A stretch of DNA of 64,000 bases from Paralithodes platypus (Eukaryota > Arthropoda > Malacostraca > Decapoda > Lithodidae). Positions 12,291 to 23,990 of the stretch are shown here, piece by piece (within the stretch, counting starts at the first letter, position 1; every line of letters starts with the position of its first letter). A program made the translations under genes and the position numbers. The stretch lies in NCBI GenBank assembly GCA_032716605.1, contig CM064519.1, forward strand, positions 32,695,423-32,759,422, written 5' to 3'. The notes beneath the pieces were generated by a model. The model had not been told where the DNA came from. It did no database searches and was given only the letters and a program-made list of their open reading frames with translations.

Positions 12291-13448
12291 GAATACATTT
12301 GTAATAACTAATAACAGTTGTTCTCTATTATATACTCAGGAGACAACCGACGACAAAGAAGAGCGTGGTAGAATATATGAGCAAGGTTAATAATCTCCTT
12401 AAACAAATCATAGGAATTCAATATGTGCTGTCTTTTGACTAATTCGAGATAGTAGAAAACATAATATAGCCTACTAAAAGGATAAATAATATTAACTTAG
12501 CAAAATTCGAAACATTTATATACTGGCTACTGTTCAGTGTTACGCAAGTACACAAAGACACAATACAATAAGTAGATAATGAGACAAACGGATCTGACGT
12601 CACGAAGTAAACAAAGAAAGTGCCAGACGTTGCTAGTGTGAGGGAACAAGGAACGGGAATAGTATGGTGGGGCGTTTGGAATGTTATGTGTGGTGCTGTG
12701 CTGGTATATTAAAGCATGAATGTGTGTGTGTGTGTGTGCGTGTGTGAGAGAGAGACATATACCTATAACAATTATGTATGGCAGTAGACTTTATCCTATC
12801 TATTTATAAGCATTTGTCAGTAATATGTCAGTCAACTAATGTATGACATTCAGTGTGTCTGTAAACTCTGTACTAAATTCGAAGTGAAGGACCAATATAA
12901 TTATATATTTTAGTTTGTCCCAAGAATTAACAAGTGCCATAACATGAAAGCACACACAAATCGAGTCATGTAATATATTCAATTCCGTGGAAACAAGCAA
13001 CAGTGGCATTCAGAATTTGTCCATTATTTGCGTGCTAGCATTATTTCTCAATGGCGTTTCAGACAAGATTCTGTGCCCGAATCTCTCCCTAAACATCCAC
13101 CTCCAAACAGCATAATCCCCCCGCTAAAGAAGGCATCGTCCTCACCGTATTAATCACTATGGACAAGAGAGGAGACCTTGTAGAGGGCTCGCTGAATTCA
13201 TTCTGCCACTCCTCTACCATAAATTGTCGACTTATAAGCTTGTATTTATCTATTCGCTATATCCTTCATTAACAAGAGGAAAACCGAGAAGGGAACTGGG
13301 ATCTAGGTTTGGGAAGGGGTGCTGGATAGTAGGTTTCTTAGGGCTAAGCGCCAGGAAGAGAGAATGTGAAATTTAACAAGAGCTACAGAGTTATCAAACT
13401 ATACATACAAGGGCAATATAATTCAATCCAATGTGAGAATTTCAATGA
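12291..13448. other. Unique sequence with a short GT/GA run and a CRE palindrome
   Basis: Mostly AT-rich unique DNA. (GT)n(GA)n at 12721-12754. The palindrome TGACGTCA lies at 12595-12602, followed by GTAAACAAAG. No gene can be assigned. Confidence 0.45.
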
Positions 13449-13473
13449 TACAGAGAGAGAGAGAGAGAGAGAG
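13449..13473. repeat. (GA)n microsatellite
   Basis: About 12 GA units. Confidence 0.9.
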
Positions 13474-15828
13474 TATTCGACTTGATCATTGTGTGAGCGT
13501 ATACGAGGGCTATTCACCGCCGGGGTATGATCACATTTATTATACGGGACCATCAAGAGGAGATACATCAAACAAGCTCATATCCTGCCAGTGTACAGTT
13601 GCCACCAAAAAAGCTGAGAACAACTATTTAATGAGCACCATACTCGTACGAAAAAAGGAAATTTATAACCTATTCAGTATATGGAATACTTATGATTAAA
13701 CGCAATTAAGATTTAGAATAACCCCCTATTGTTAGAGAATTAAAACTAAATACTTTTTTATACGTTTCCATGCCAATGATGATTTTTTTAAATTATTCTA
13801 ACACCAGGTGACTTTCCTCAGCTTTGGAAGGGCGTTTCGTAGGCAAAGGATGAATAATTACATGCTTCAGATTAGTTATAACTGCTGATACATTTATCTA
13901 AACGTCTTTCAAGAAACTTTAAACAATGTTTTAACATTTCAGTAGTACAAGAAGGGAGATTTTATGCTGATGGCTTATCCTGCTTTAATACATCAATGAC
14001 AGTTGCGTATAAAGACAGTAATATTGTTACCCCTCACAAACAATGCTACAGTCGGCTGTAATCACTAAGGCTCTCACACGTTTAATAATTACAATATCAG
14101 TTTCACGGACGCGGGCAAGAGCGGGGCGTATTTATCACGAGCTTCCCCATAATGAGTATATGAGGTCATCCATCAGGGCAGGTGTATATCCACTTATTCA
14201 CCGCGAGCCCCGAGTCCTTTTATTCACCAGGAGTATCTGGGATAAATCATGGTGGATGGTAATCGGAGCGTTATGAATGGGCTTAGAAGGTAACTAAATT
14301 AATCACCAGGGGGAATATTAACTTGAAGAGCAGTGGTGCCTGGTGTGGAGGTGTCTACGGGGCTATACTTGGCGAGGACCGTCATCAGGGGACGTACTTG
14401 TGTGGTGGATCGTACACGCCGAGGTAACAATTGCTATCCCAAATTTGTCAACTCACAGTGGGCCAAATATAGTGGCGTAGAGTTGACTAGTGGAAGGATC
14501 ACACTTATGGCAAATTGTTTTTAAGGGAGTTCATCACATCTATAAAACGACCTTCTAAAGTGACGTAACAGAATTTCACCCATTGTTGGGTTTGCCTTTT
14601 GTAGGGTTCACCACTCTGCTAGAAGTACCAGGAAATATACCGCCCTTTGTTGTGGGAAAATTGATGGAAATTGTAATATATCTATACGGGCGTATGTGTA
14701 TTTAAAAGACCACATTAACCAAAACATTAATTTTGTAAAACAAATGTTGATAATGGACTGCAAATATAAATGGTATACTCACATTTTTTCTCGTATCCCC
14801 TATTATTTCATAATTATGATTTAATTTATTAATGACCACTATGTACTTTGCACAACCTTATGCTTTGCACCTGAAAAATCTGTATACATTTTGCTGTAGG
14901 AAAATGCGGGAGGGGGCGATGATCCAAGTGAACAGTCTTAATGGCAAGGTTTGCGAATTGGGAGGGACTTGAGAATGGGGGTAACTAAGTGGATCATATT
15001 TTACAGAGTAAGGTACTCCGGAGGATTGTAGTTAGGGGGGTCGTACTTATAGCGTCCAATTCAGGCGGGGTTCCGGTTATGGTGTGGGCGTGGCTCTCCG
15101 GATGTGCCTCATAATCGAATACTTTGTCCACTCCCATAAGACGAATTAAACGGCTGCGGTCACCACCCATTACATATTTTATTTAGGGCTTACCTTATCA
15201 CCCTGGCTCACATTAAACGCTTGAGGTCAACACTCCGTTTATATCTTATTTCGACTCGAATTACACGGTTGAGGGCCTAATAGTGTACAGTTAGTGCATA
15301 AAAAACGAATCACATCAAAATAACCTTCACTCGTTGTATAGATTAATTTGGTTTTGTATTCTGTCTCAACACAGAATAAGTGGTTGCGGCCCATATTTGT
15401 TTTTAATTTTGTTATATGTTTATATTTTTTCTCAGCTCGATCAAAGGGATAGACGTGGAGACTATCTCCCTATATAATTTTCACTCGTTTTCATGTATCT
15501 TGCACTATTATGTCGGTAGAGTGGCCAAGGTTGATTGCAAGGGTATATGGTATATATATTAAGTAAAACATCGTTAATTCAAGAAGTGCTCCAGGTTACA
15601 CCGTTATTATTTCATGAACTTATAAATACTCTCAATCTAAACTAAACTGTGTAATAACGATGCCACTGGTGTACCTAATTTTAAATTTAATTAGAATAGC
15701 ATGTCCAGACTTAGTAAAAACTTCGAAATATAAGCATGGTGTACATACCTTGTTCATTGATCCTTGGGCTTTAATTTTGGTTTATTTTAATCACTATATC
15801 ATCACATCTTATACAAACAATATGGATA
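13474..15828. other. Non-repetitive DNA; no gene recognised
   Basis: AT-rich, with a GC-richer, non-repetitive segment at about 14040-14530. That segment has mixed-composition frames of 77 and 63 codons and words such as CGCGGGCAAGAGCGGGGCG and GGGATAAATCATGG. No domain, start context or splice structure supports a gene. A weak third copy of the 47-bp dispersed repeat may lie at 14605-14632. A conserved non-coding element is possible but untested. Confidence 0.4.
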
Positions 15829-17062
15829 GGCGACGAGCAGGGAGGTTTTAGGAAGGGAAATGGATGTGTAGATCAGATTTTTACCCTGAATTGTGTTGTG
15901 GAGAAATATCTGGAGAAGAAACAAAAGGTGTATGTTGCCTTTATGGACTTGGAGAAGGCTTATGACAGAGTGGATAGAGAAGGTTTGTGGAAAGTACTTA
16001 GAATATACGGAGTAGATGGCAAGTTGCTGAAAGCAGTGAAGAGCATGTATGAGGGTGCAAAGCAGCAGTACGTGTGGAGAGTGAGCAGAGCGAGTTCTTT
16101 GACCTGAATGTTGGTTTGAAACAGGGGTGTGTGATGTCCCCGTGGTTGTTTACTGTAGATATGGATGGAGTCATGAAAGAAATACTATCAAGAGCAGTGG
16201 ATGTTGGTGTATCGCTGAAAAGGGAGAGAATTGAGTGGAAGCTACCTATACTGCTGTTTGGGATAATACAGTTCTGATGAGTGATAATGAATGGGAGTTG
16301 CGGGTCTGGTAAATGAGTTTGGAACAGTGTGCGAAAAACGGAATTTGAAGGTAAATGCAGGGAAGAGCAAGGTTATGGTCTTCGAAAGGGGTGAAGTCAC
16401 AGAGTGTGAGGTGAAGCTGAACGGTCAGGCTATGGAGATCGTCAACTCTTTTAAGTATCTGGGCAGTGTGTTGAGTAAAGACGGGACTATGGATGAAGAA
16501 GTGCGGGAGAGGGTACAACAGGGGAAGAGGGTTGTAGGAACGCTGAAAGCAGTAACAAGAAATAGGGTGGTCAGTATGGAAGTGAAGAAGTCCTTGCATG
16601 ACAGTGTGGTAATCCCGACACTGACTTACGGAAGCGAAGTATGGACGTTGGTTGAGAGACTCCGACCAAGAGTGAGAGCAGTGGAAATTAATTACTTAAG
16701 AAGTGCGTGCTGAGTTACATGGAGGGATAGACAGACTAATGAGGAAGTAAGAGGGAGGTGTGGTGTGGAGGTAGATGTGCTGGAAAGTGTGAAAAGGAAC
16801 AGCTTGAGATGGTTCGGCCATATGGAACGTATGGAAAGCGAGAGAATGACTAAGAGGGTGTATGAGAGCGAGGTGGAGGGACAGAGAGGGAGAGGTAGAC
16901 CGATAGAGAGGTGGAAAGATGGAGTGAGGAAGTATATGAACGAAGGCGGTGCTGGTTGGGGGGAGGGGCGTCGACTGACTGGGGACAGAGGTGCATGGGG
17001 GCGGTTCGTTCGTGGCCACCCCTTCGGGGATCACGGCGTCAGGCAATAGCTTGATAGATAGA
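15829..17062 (+). mobile_element. Dead non-LTR retrotransposon (LINE) fragment, reverse transcriptase 3' half
   Basis: The translation gives the C-terminal half of a LINE ORF2. It opens inside the RT fingers/palm with DEQGGFRKGNGCVDQIFTL at 15832, then AFMDLEKAYDRVDREGLW (about 15937), LKQGCVMSPWLF (about 16116), an altered catalytic FADD site at about 16255-16265, NLKVNAGKSKVMVF, FKYLGSVLSKDG, TYGSEVWT and the C-terminal RWFGHMERM plus GRGRPIERWKDGVRKYM blocks. It ends at a stop near 17047, followed by TTGATAGATAGATG. The order and blocks are those of RTE/CR1/Jockey-type LINEs, and the short tetranucleotide-like tail suggests RTE. It is inactive: frameshifts at about 16072 and at the FADD motif, an in-frame stop at 16711-16713, and no endonuclease or 5' RT half. 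No clear target-site duplication was found. Confidence 0.92.
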
Positions 17063-17440
17063 TGTATATATTATTAACTTTAAAATATAAGTCATCCAAG
17101 ATGGAACAGCTTCATTATAAAGACTGTAAATGTGGATAGATGATTTAAAGTCAATCAATTTGTGGCTCTTCCTCTCACATATGTAGTGATTGTGCTACTT
17201 ACTTAATGCAAATCACTATTTTAGGTCACAAATGATCAAGAGCGGCGCCACATACTCCGAAAGTACCAAAACCGCGAGTGAGGGCCAAGTGAAGGCCAGA
17301 GCGTAGGTGACTGAAGAGGACCTAACCTATCAGTGAGGGTGGTATATCAGTGTACAGCAGCCGTAGTGGTGTTGGTGGTGTTATCAGGAGGACTCAACCA
17401 CCTGTCCATCACTACACTATCCACCACCACCACGCCTAAG
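17063..17440. other. Unique sequence, nothing recognised
   Basis: AT-rich, then a mixed stretch (17230-17400) with GTGGTGTTGGTGGTG at about 17368. No gene-like signal. Confidence 0.4.
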
Positions 17441-17650
17441 CCATTACATAACTTTGCCTTCATTAACCCCAATACCAGCAACTAAAACCCTTACTATACA
17501 ACCGCCACCACCACTACATCATCACATAACTTAACCCAAATACCAGCAACCAAAACCCTTACTATACCACCTTCACTACAACTACTACACCATCACATAA
17601 CTTTACCTGAATACATGTAATCAATTAGCTTACTATACCACCACCACCAC
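17441..17650. repeat. Tandem repeat, about 68-75 bp unit, CCA-rich
   Basis: The sequence AATACCAGCAACYAAAACCC + TTACTATAC + (CCA)n + CATCACATAACTT occurs at about 17469, 17538 and, more diverged, 17610. Three copies. The CCA runs expand at the right end. Confidence 0.75.
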
Positions 17651-17787
17651 CACCTCCATCATCACACCTACACCATCATACACCTATTGCATGCCACCAC
17701 TACATTGAAAACGATCAATGCTTGCCACATCACATATGATAGCTTTTCCTCCAGACTTGTGTTCACATACTTTTAAGCCTTCTCCTA

Positions 17788-17836
17788 TGATGTGTTTGCC
17801 ACGCTGCTAGTGGCACCGAGGAGTGTGACGCTTCCC
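17788..17836 (+). repeat. 47-bp dispersed repeat, copy 2
   Basis: TGATGTGTTTGCCACGCTGC + TAGTGGCACCGAGGAGTGTG, matching the minus strand of 9183-9229. In the frame DVFATLL(A/V)APRS(A/V)T five differences are silent third-position changes and two swap Ala and Val. That pattern is expected of a sequence that evolved under coding constraint. Confidence 0.6.
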
Positions 17837-18389
17837 ATTGTTGGTGTTTATATTGAAGAATCTATCATTATAAATACTGCTTATATATTATATTTCAAGA
17901 ATTTTGTTTCAAAACCCCACAATCTATCCCTTCATTGTGGCACTCTTCCCATCCATCTCTTTCAAATCAACTAGCCATGACAGTTTTATAATCGAAACTC
18001 CCATATTCAATTAGCCTCCTGTCATTCTTTGCCAGAGTGGCATGATAACTCTGTCTTTCTGTCAAGTACTTCTTCGTTACTCTGGTGATGAATGAATGTG
18101 AAGGTCAAATTCATGTCATACATTTCTTAACTAGCTCTAAATTTTCAGATATAACTGTATGGTCAAGCAGAACGATACATGCTATATTATAGATATCTGT
18201 GAACCTAAGACTGAGAGTTATTCGTGTTGAAAAGGCCCCCTTTGCCACCAGTCTACCATACGTACAACAATTACCATACTCATTAGCACGATCGACAAAG
18301 CCAGGCACCCCCCGCCGATTCCTCATTCCCCCTAGCATGTGATTTCCGGCCAAGAAATCACCCAGGGTCGACCACAACACAACCATAAC

Positions 18390-18620
18390 TACCACCTAAG
18401 CACGACCACAGTATCCCTACCGACCACAGAAACGTCAATACCATACCGGTCACATAGCAGTAGTACGAAATATATACGAAGCCAGTACAAGTTACCTGCG
18501 AACACAGTGTTAACGAAGTACGCTACAAACATGAAACAAGTACGGCACCAGTACAAGCAAAGTACGATTCAAATACGACCATTGTACGACTCAACTACAA
18601 CCATGCTATTATCGAGTTTT
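18390..18620. repeat. Degenerate GTACGA/GTACAA-rich stretch
   Basis: AGTACGA, AGTACAAG, AAGTACG and TTGTACGAC recur irregularly about every 15-25 bp between 18460 and 18600. A loose, decayed tandem repeat with no fixed unit. Confidence 0.4.
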
Positions 18621-19859
18621 AAATTCCTCACCAGACTACCATAAAGCTATAACTTTCATCATAACTTGGGCCCAGTATTACACATTTTGTTTCGATTGTT
18701 ACATAGCTTATTCGCGTGTGGGTTTGCTAATGTTATTAAAATATTCAAAGACAGCGTATTACAAAATAACTTACATTGATTACCAAATATATTTAACCCT
18801 TAAAGTTCTTTATATCTAATAATGTTGAGAGTATTTTATTTAAGACGATAAGATAACATTCTTGCCCCCTATTAAGCCACCATGGTTTTGAACATTATAT
18901 GATTAAACTATTGTAGGACTGACTTTAAAAGAAGCTTTCCTTTTAAATACTTTTTGTTCTCGAAAGAAAAAAAAAAGAGGCAACAAGACAAACAAAGACT
19001 TGCCAGTGAATGCCAACTGCTCTCCCCTTACAACTGAGTAACAAATAGCTCATTTACAAGCCTAACACCGCAATCAATACCGCCAACTCCCCTTATAACT
19101 TCTGATACATTATACAACACAGCACATCAACACCTTAGATGTAATAACTCAGCAGTACATTTTCCTTATCTCAGTAGGAATCACTACAGCTTCCATCGTT
19201 ATCATTACATTCACCATTAGGTATCGTCACCTTAATCAACAACGGCACAACCACTGTACTGTCACATCCTTATTATCACGTGTATCACCACCCTTTGCAA
19301 AATATTGTAAATGCCATACTCTGTACTCATCAAGTATTCTTATCGACCATCTTGTTACATCATAGACAGCAGCACAATTATACATAACAAACAAATAGTA
19401 GTAATCTATAATGCAATAACTAAATACAACCATCATCAGTATATCAATATACAAAATAACGCAAAGGTTTATCTGCACATAATCAAAACCAGGATTGGGC
19501 ACCACCTTAGTCGCAATTATTATCGTAATTGTCACCAACACCACATAATGCCATGTCTGTTCTCTCTGAAACATCAACACTACCACGACTGCCACGAGGA
19601 GCAATATTATTGAATATATAGGAGAAATGTTTTCAAACCACATATCGAATGAAGACTATTGGAATAAGTAATGATTTGTAAAAGATCCTTGATAACACCC
19701 ACTTGCTTAAGCAGATTATTATGTATACTAGATATGTTCATCGACGCATATGTTTCTTCAGAGTTATGTTTATGGCTGTTCCCACCAATGTGTATGACCA
19801 CCACTACCACTATAAAAGACACCGCAATAAACACCAACATCGCCACCATCACCATATTA
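18621..19859. other. AT-rich unique DNA, nothing recognised
   Basis: No tandem anchor. Frames on both strands near 19240-19960 are Ile/Tyr/His- or Val-rich and mutually overlapping, with no recognisable motif. A short A11 run lies at 18967-18977. Confidence 0.4.
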
Positions 19860-20040
19860 GAAACAACCACCACTAATTTTAATCACCACTACCGTCTCAC
19901 AACGACAACAACCACTAAATGCAGTCACTACCACCACCACCACAACAACAACAACCACTAAATGCCATCACTACCACTACCACAACAACAACAACAACCA
20001 CCACTACATGCCATCTTGACCACCACCACCACCACCACCT
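19860..20040. repeat. CCA/CAA tandem repeat, about 45-bp unit
   Basis: CAACAACCACTAAATGC + (C)CATCACTACCACCACC + ACAACAACAAC recurs at about 19910, 19957 and 20003. It ends in a (CCA)7 run at 20021-20039. Confidence 0.8.
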
Positions 20041-20169
20041 TCTCCACCGGTATGTTCCTGCGAAGCCCTCCGCCCCTAACTAACGGCGCCGTCATTGGCC
20101 TGGCGTGTGATATCGATAACTAAGCAAAGGCTGGAGATGTGTCGCGCTGCAGAAATTATTGGTACAGGT

Positions 20170-20560
20170 TTTTTCTCTTGCCTCGCTTGTCCCTCCTTCG
20201 TTCTTTCGCTATCTCTCAGGGCACGAAAGAAGGGATGGGGATAGGTAAATGTTCTCTACTCCCCCTCATTTCTAAATTCTTTTCATTGATGTTATTACTG
20301 TTCTCTAGTTATCACTTATGTAGGACCTACTGTTTAACTTCCGTTATCTCTCAGAACACGAGAGAAGGGATGGGGATAGATAATTGATGTTTCTTCCCTT
20401 CTTTTAAAGTTCTTTTTTGTTTTGTCACTATTAAATAATGTTTTATTGTTCCAAGCTATGCTCTGTCCTTTTCCCTTTCGTTCCTTATCTCTCAGAGGGC
20501 AAAGAAAGGATGGGGTTAGGGTAGTGTTGCCTCTTGCCCACATCAAGAATCATCCTACCT
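20170..20560. repeat. Tandem repeat, about 138-bp unit, three copies
   Basis: TTCGTTCTTTCGCTATCTCT + CAGRGCACGAAAGAAGGGAT + GGGGATAG recurs, with ATCTCTCAG at 20211, 20346 and 20487 (spacings 135 and 141). The flanks TTTTTCTCTTGCCTCGCTTG and TTTTTCCTTTCTACCTCAG extend the similarity. Frames across it on both strands are repeat translations. Confidence 0.8.
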
Positions 20561-22465
20561 TTTATCGTCTATTATTGTTTTTCCTTTCTACCTCAGTATG
20601 CCCTTACTAAGCAAGATACGTGTATTAATAATTGGATAGAAACGTTAATTTATAGCCAGCACATAAGAGTACCAATTAAATAATAGTTTCCAAATAATAT
20701 AGTTTATAAATACCCGCTATATAGGCGATATTATTCTAATCTATTTATGTTATTGCTATACTTGTATATGAATAACACAAAAGTTCACTTTAGCACGTCA
20801 TTATCTGTAATTATATAGATTATATAGATTATATGGCTGAAATAAAATGGTCTCGTATATAAACTTATATATGTTTGGATTCACGTATATGCACATTTGT
20901 ATGATATTTAAAGACCGAAAATATACAATGTCTATACTGAAGAGCCAACCCCTCTTACAAGTTTCCCTTGCCCCTAGTTCACTAAATCTAAGTCTTCAAC
21001 ACCCACACACTCATCAGATTCCCAACAGGCCTTGTGGCGTGGCTTGCTTCGATCCTGGCCAGTCTTATGTGACAGCAGAGGAGGGGAGAGAGAAACAGAG
21101 AGGAGGCTGAGGAGAGCGGGAAATATATAAAGGGAGGTCAAGCTTTATGAGAAACTGATTGGATGTGATCGAATGGAATAGCAAAGACACAGTAGACGTC
21201 TTTTAGAAGAAAGGGAAAGGGAATACACGGAGAGGAGGCCAAGGTGAACAGTATTTAAATAAGGGGAGAGACATCTTTAAGAGGACAGATTAAACATATT
21301 AATGAATAAATACAACCATAGACAAGACGAGAAGAAAGCCAACCATAAAACAGATAGGGAAAACATAATATAAATAACACAATTGACTATACTGAAGGAA
21401 TAAAGTATGCCCGGATATTTGGATAAAAGGGAATGAGATAGCAAAATAAGCTGGAAGAAAAAATGACTTCCACCAGATGGTACTGAGGGGACAAGAAGTG
21501 GCGAAGTTGAAGTAGGAAGGAGGCGACTGAAGAGGGGAAGAAGGGAGCAGAGAGAGAAAACATATCTGAGGGGACGAGTGAAGGGGGGAGGTCAGCAGAC
21601 GTAAATCTCTATACTGTACATGGAAGGTATGGGGTGAGGGGAGCAAGAGGTATATATGGGAGACAGTCACACACATACAGGCACACCTTCGCGTTGTCAT
21701 AACTATAGAAACTTTCCAAAATACCATATTACGTCAACATTGCTAAATGAAACATTATTATACAATAATTAGTTATTTTCTCAAACACTCTCTCTCTCTC
21801 AAGGGAATAATTAATCATTACACAATTGTCTTATCATTTGTATATCAAATAGATGCAACTCACACTTCAACATTAAAAGCGATTTCTTTGACTACAATTG
21901 CTTTCGATATATTTAAAATATTGTAGATTTGTTTTGCATGATCATTCTTTATGATGGTGAAGGCAATCTATATAAACTACATAATAACAACACAACTCTA
22001 ACTCAGTTTTGCTGAAATCGGTAATATATCCAACTGTAATTCTACATTTCCGTAAGTAAACTTTTTAATGCTGAACAAATATAAAACTTTAACAAATACT
22101 TGCCTGAAGTGTGGCCATTACGGTATATAGGTAATGTTGTCTAAATATGTGACTCGATTACTACTTTTTACGGTATATGTTTATATTCCATTTAATTTAG
22201 AATTACTAGTAAATAGAGTATATTCGTCTAATTATAATAGCATGTGATACTTTCATAAATTATTGGAGAGTTCGCTGAATGTAATAATGTTTGTCTTACT
22301 TAGTATAATTGTAAGTTTATTTTTTGTTTTCAAATATACCCACACATTTCCTGACTAGTACATTTCTTCTTCTTGCACTGAACCTTATTTTTCCCCTTCT
22401 GTATTACCTATTGTATAAATACATATAGCTATTACTGCTCACCAACTTTAAGCAAATCTTTTAGT
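20561..22465. other. AT-rich unique DNA with a purine-rich middle
   Basis: 20640-20930 and 21720-22465 are AT-rich and unique. 21060-21660 is purine-rich (GAGAGG, GGGAAAGGG words) and accounts for the 142-codon pyrimidine-encoded frame on the minus strand. No gene or element recognised. Confidence 0.4.
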
Positions 22466-23100
22466 TTTACAAACAGTAAAGTATCAATTGACGATGGCCT
22501 TTGAAACTATAAGATCACTATTCACTATATAGAATCTAGTTTCGATGCAGTTTGTTTCAGAGGGGCCGTCATTTACCATCTCGTGGCCGTGGCAATACCT
22601 CCTCTTTCCCTTGCAAGAAATTTGGGCCTGAACAATTTTGTGTGTCGCCTTTAGACTTGCCATGATGGACGGGCGAGGCTGAGAACACCCCCTAAAACTT
22701 TCATGGAGACGCAGCTTTGCATAAAAGACGAAAGACTTTGCCCATTCTTTTTTCGACATAAATTTCAGAAGCACACATTTTTCCACTCTTTTTCTCTGAT
22801 GCCGTCCACGTTTCACTTCAATCTAATGAGAGGGAAATGTAATTACCCTCGTGTTGGTGGGGTAGCGCTGGGATTTTTTTTCCCTCTGTACATTTAATTG
22901 GAATGCGCAGTGGGTGTGTTACATGGTGCAAATTAATCCAGCGAGCAAATATTTACGCGTTGCACTGGGAAAAAGAACAAGCGTAATAATTCCCGTAGCT
23001 GGTTATGAGCCCGCCGCGATATTTTCCCGTATGGTAGGCCGACGTGTTCATAATGTTCCCTTTCTGTTACAGAGAGAGGTGAGGTAGGCGTTTTAATTAA
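22466..23100. other. Non-repetitive, compositionally balanced block
   Basis: Unlike its surroundings this block has no simple repeats and balanced base composition. It contains a 110-codon minus-strand frame (22484-22816) of unusually even amino-acid composition: basic N-terminus KRGRHQRKRVEKCVLL, several Cys, no low-complexity runs. No family is recognised, and no donor, acceptor or codon signature makes it a convincing exon. Alternatives are a conserved non-coding element or a chance frame. Confidence 0.35.
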
Positions 23101-23990
23101 GCTTCACTAACTTGCATGAGATGATGTTTTCGCTTATTCATGCATCTTTAAATACCTTTATATATTTGTTTTCTTTTCTGGTTCACTACATGTACTGAAA
23201 AGAATGATCGAACCCAAACAAGTATTTAACCTTTACTGGCACGTCAGCACAATAGCCTACCATATATTACTGCATATTTGTGGATTTAAATACTTGCATA
23301 CCACGTCAGTACACATTTCAATTGGAAAAGTATATGTGCGTGAGAATATGATCCCAACACACATATAACGACAAATGTACCAACCATTGAATATCCAAAT
23401 CATATCAGGTGAGGCCAATACGAACACATAAAATTGTTAACAAATATATTCACCACTCAATTACGGAAAATAGACACCTCACGCTATGTCTGGCAAAGCA
23501 TAAATCAGAATATAGGTAATATTTCAGAGCAATACAAATAAATAAGCTAAATAAATGGACACTCAAAATAATTATAATTTTGTAAAGTAATTGTTAATCT
23601 CATCATTACCCTCCCACAGCTATAACACTCCCAATAGTGGTCACAACCTCCTTTATAACCTCCCCCACACTGATCAGGAGTGACTTAGAAGTTTGAGATT
23701 ATAAAACAGTGTAAATGATCCCGCTATAGGTCCCAGAGGAAGGCCGCGTTTTATGACCAATACGACGGTCGGTAGGGAAGCTGAGAGGAAACTAAAAATG
23801 CTTAGTCATATGAAGAAAACATAGTAAAGTCAAAGATAAGAGAAGATCGTTGAAAATGTTCATCACCAAGCAATTTATCTCAATGTATATATATATAAGA
23901 TGCTGTTATCTGACTATAATTGACTCACTTCCATCTCAAATTGCGGGTCTTTGTAGCTAGTTGATATTTCTAGATATATTATTATTTATT
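23101..23990. other. AT-rich DNA, nothing recognised
   Basis: Two related words, TTACTGGCACGTCAGCACA (23232) and GCATACCACGTCAGTACACA (23295), form a 63-bp imperfect direct repeat. Otherwise unique. Confidence 0.4.
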
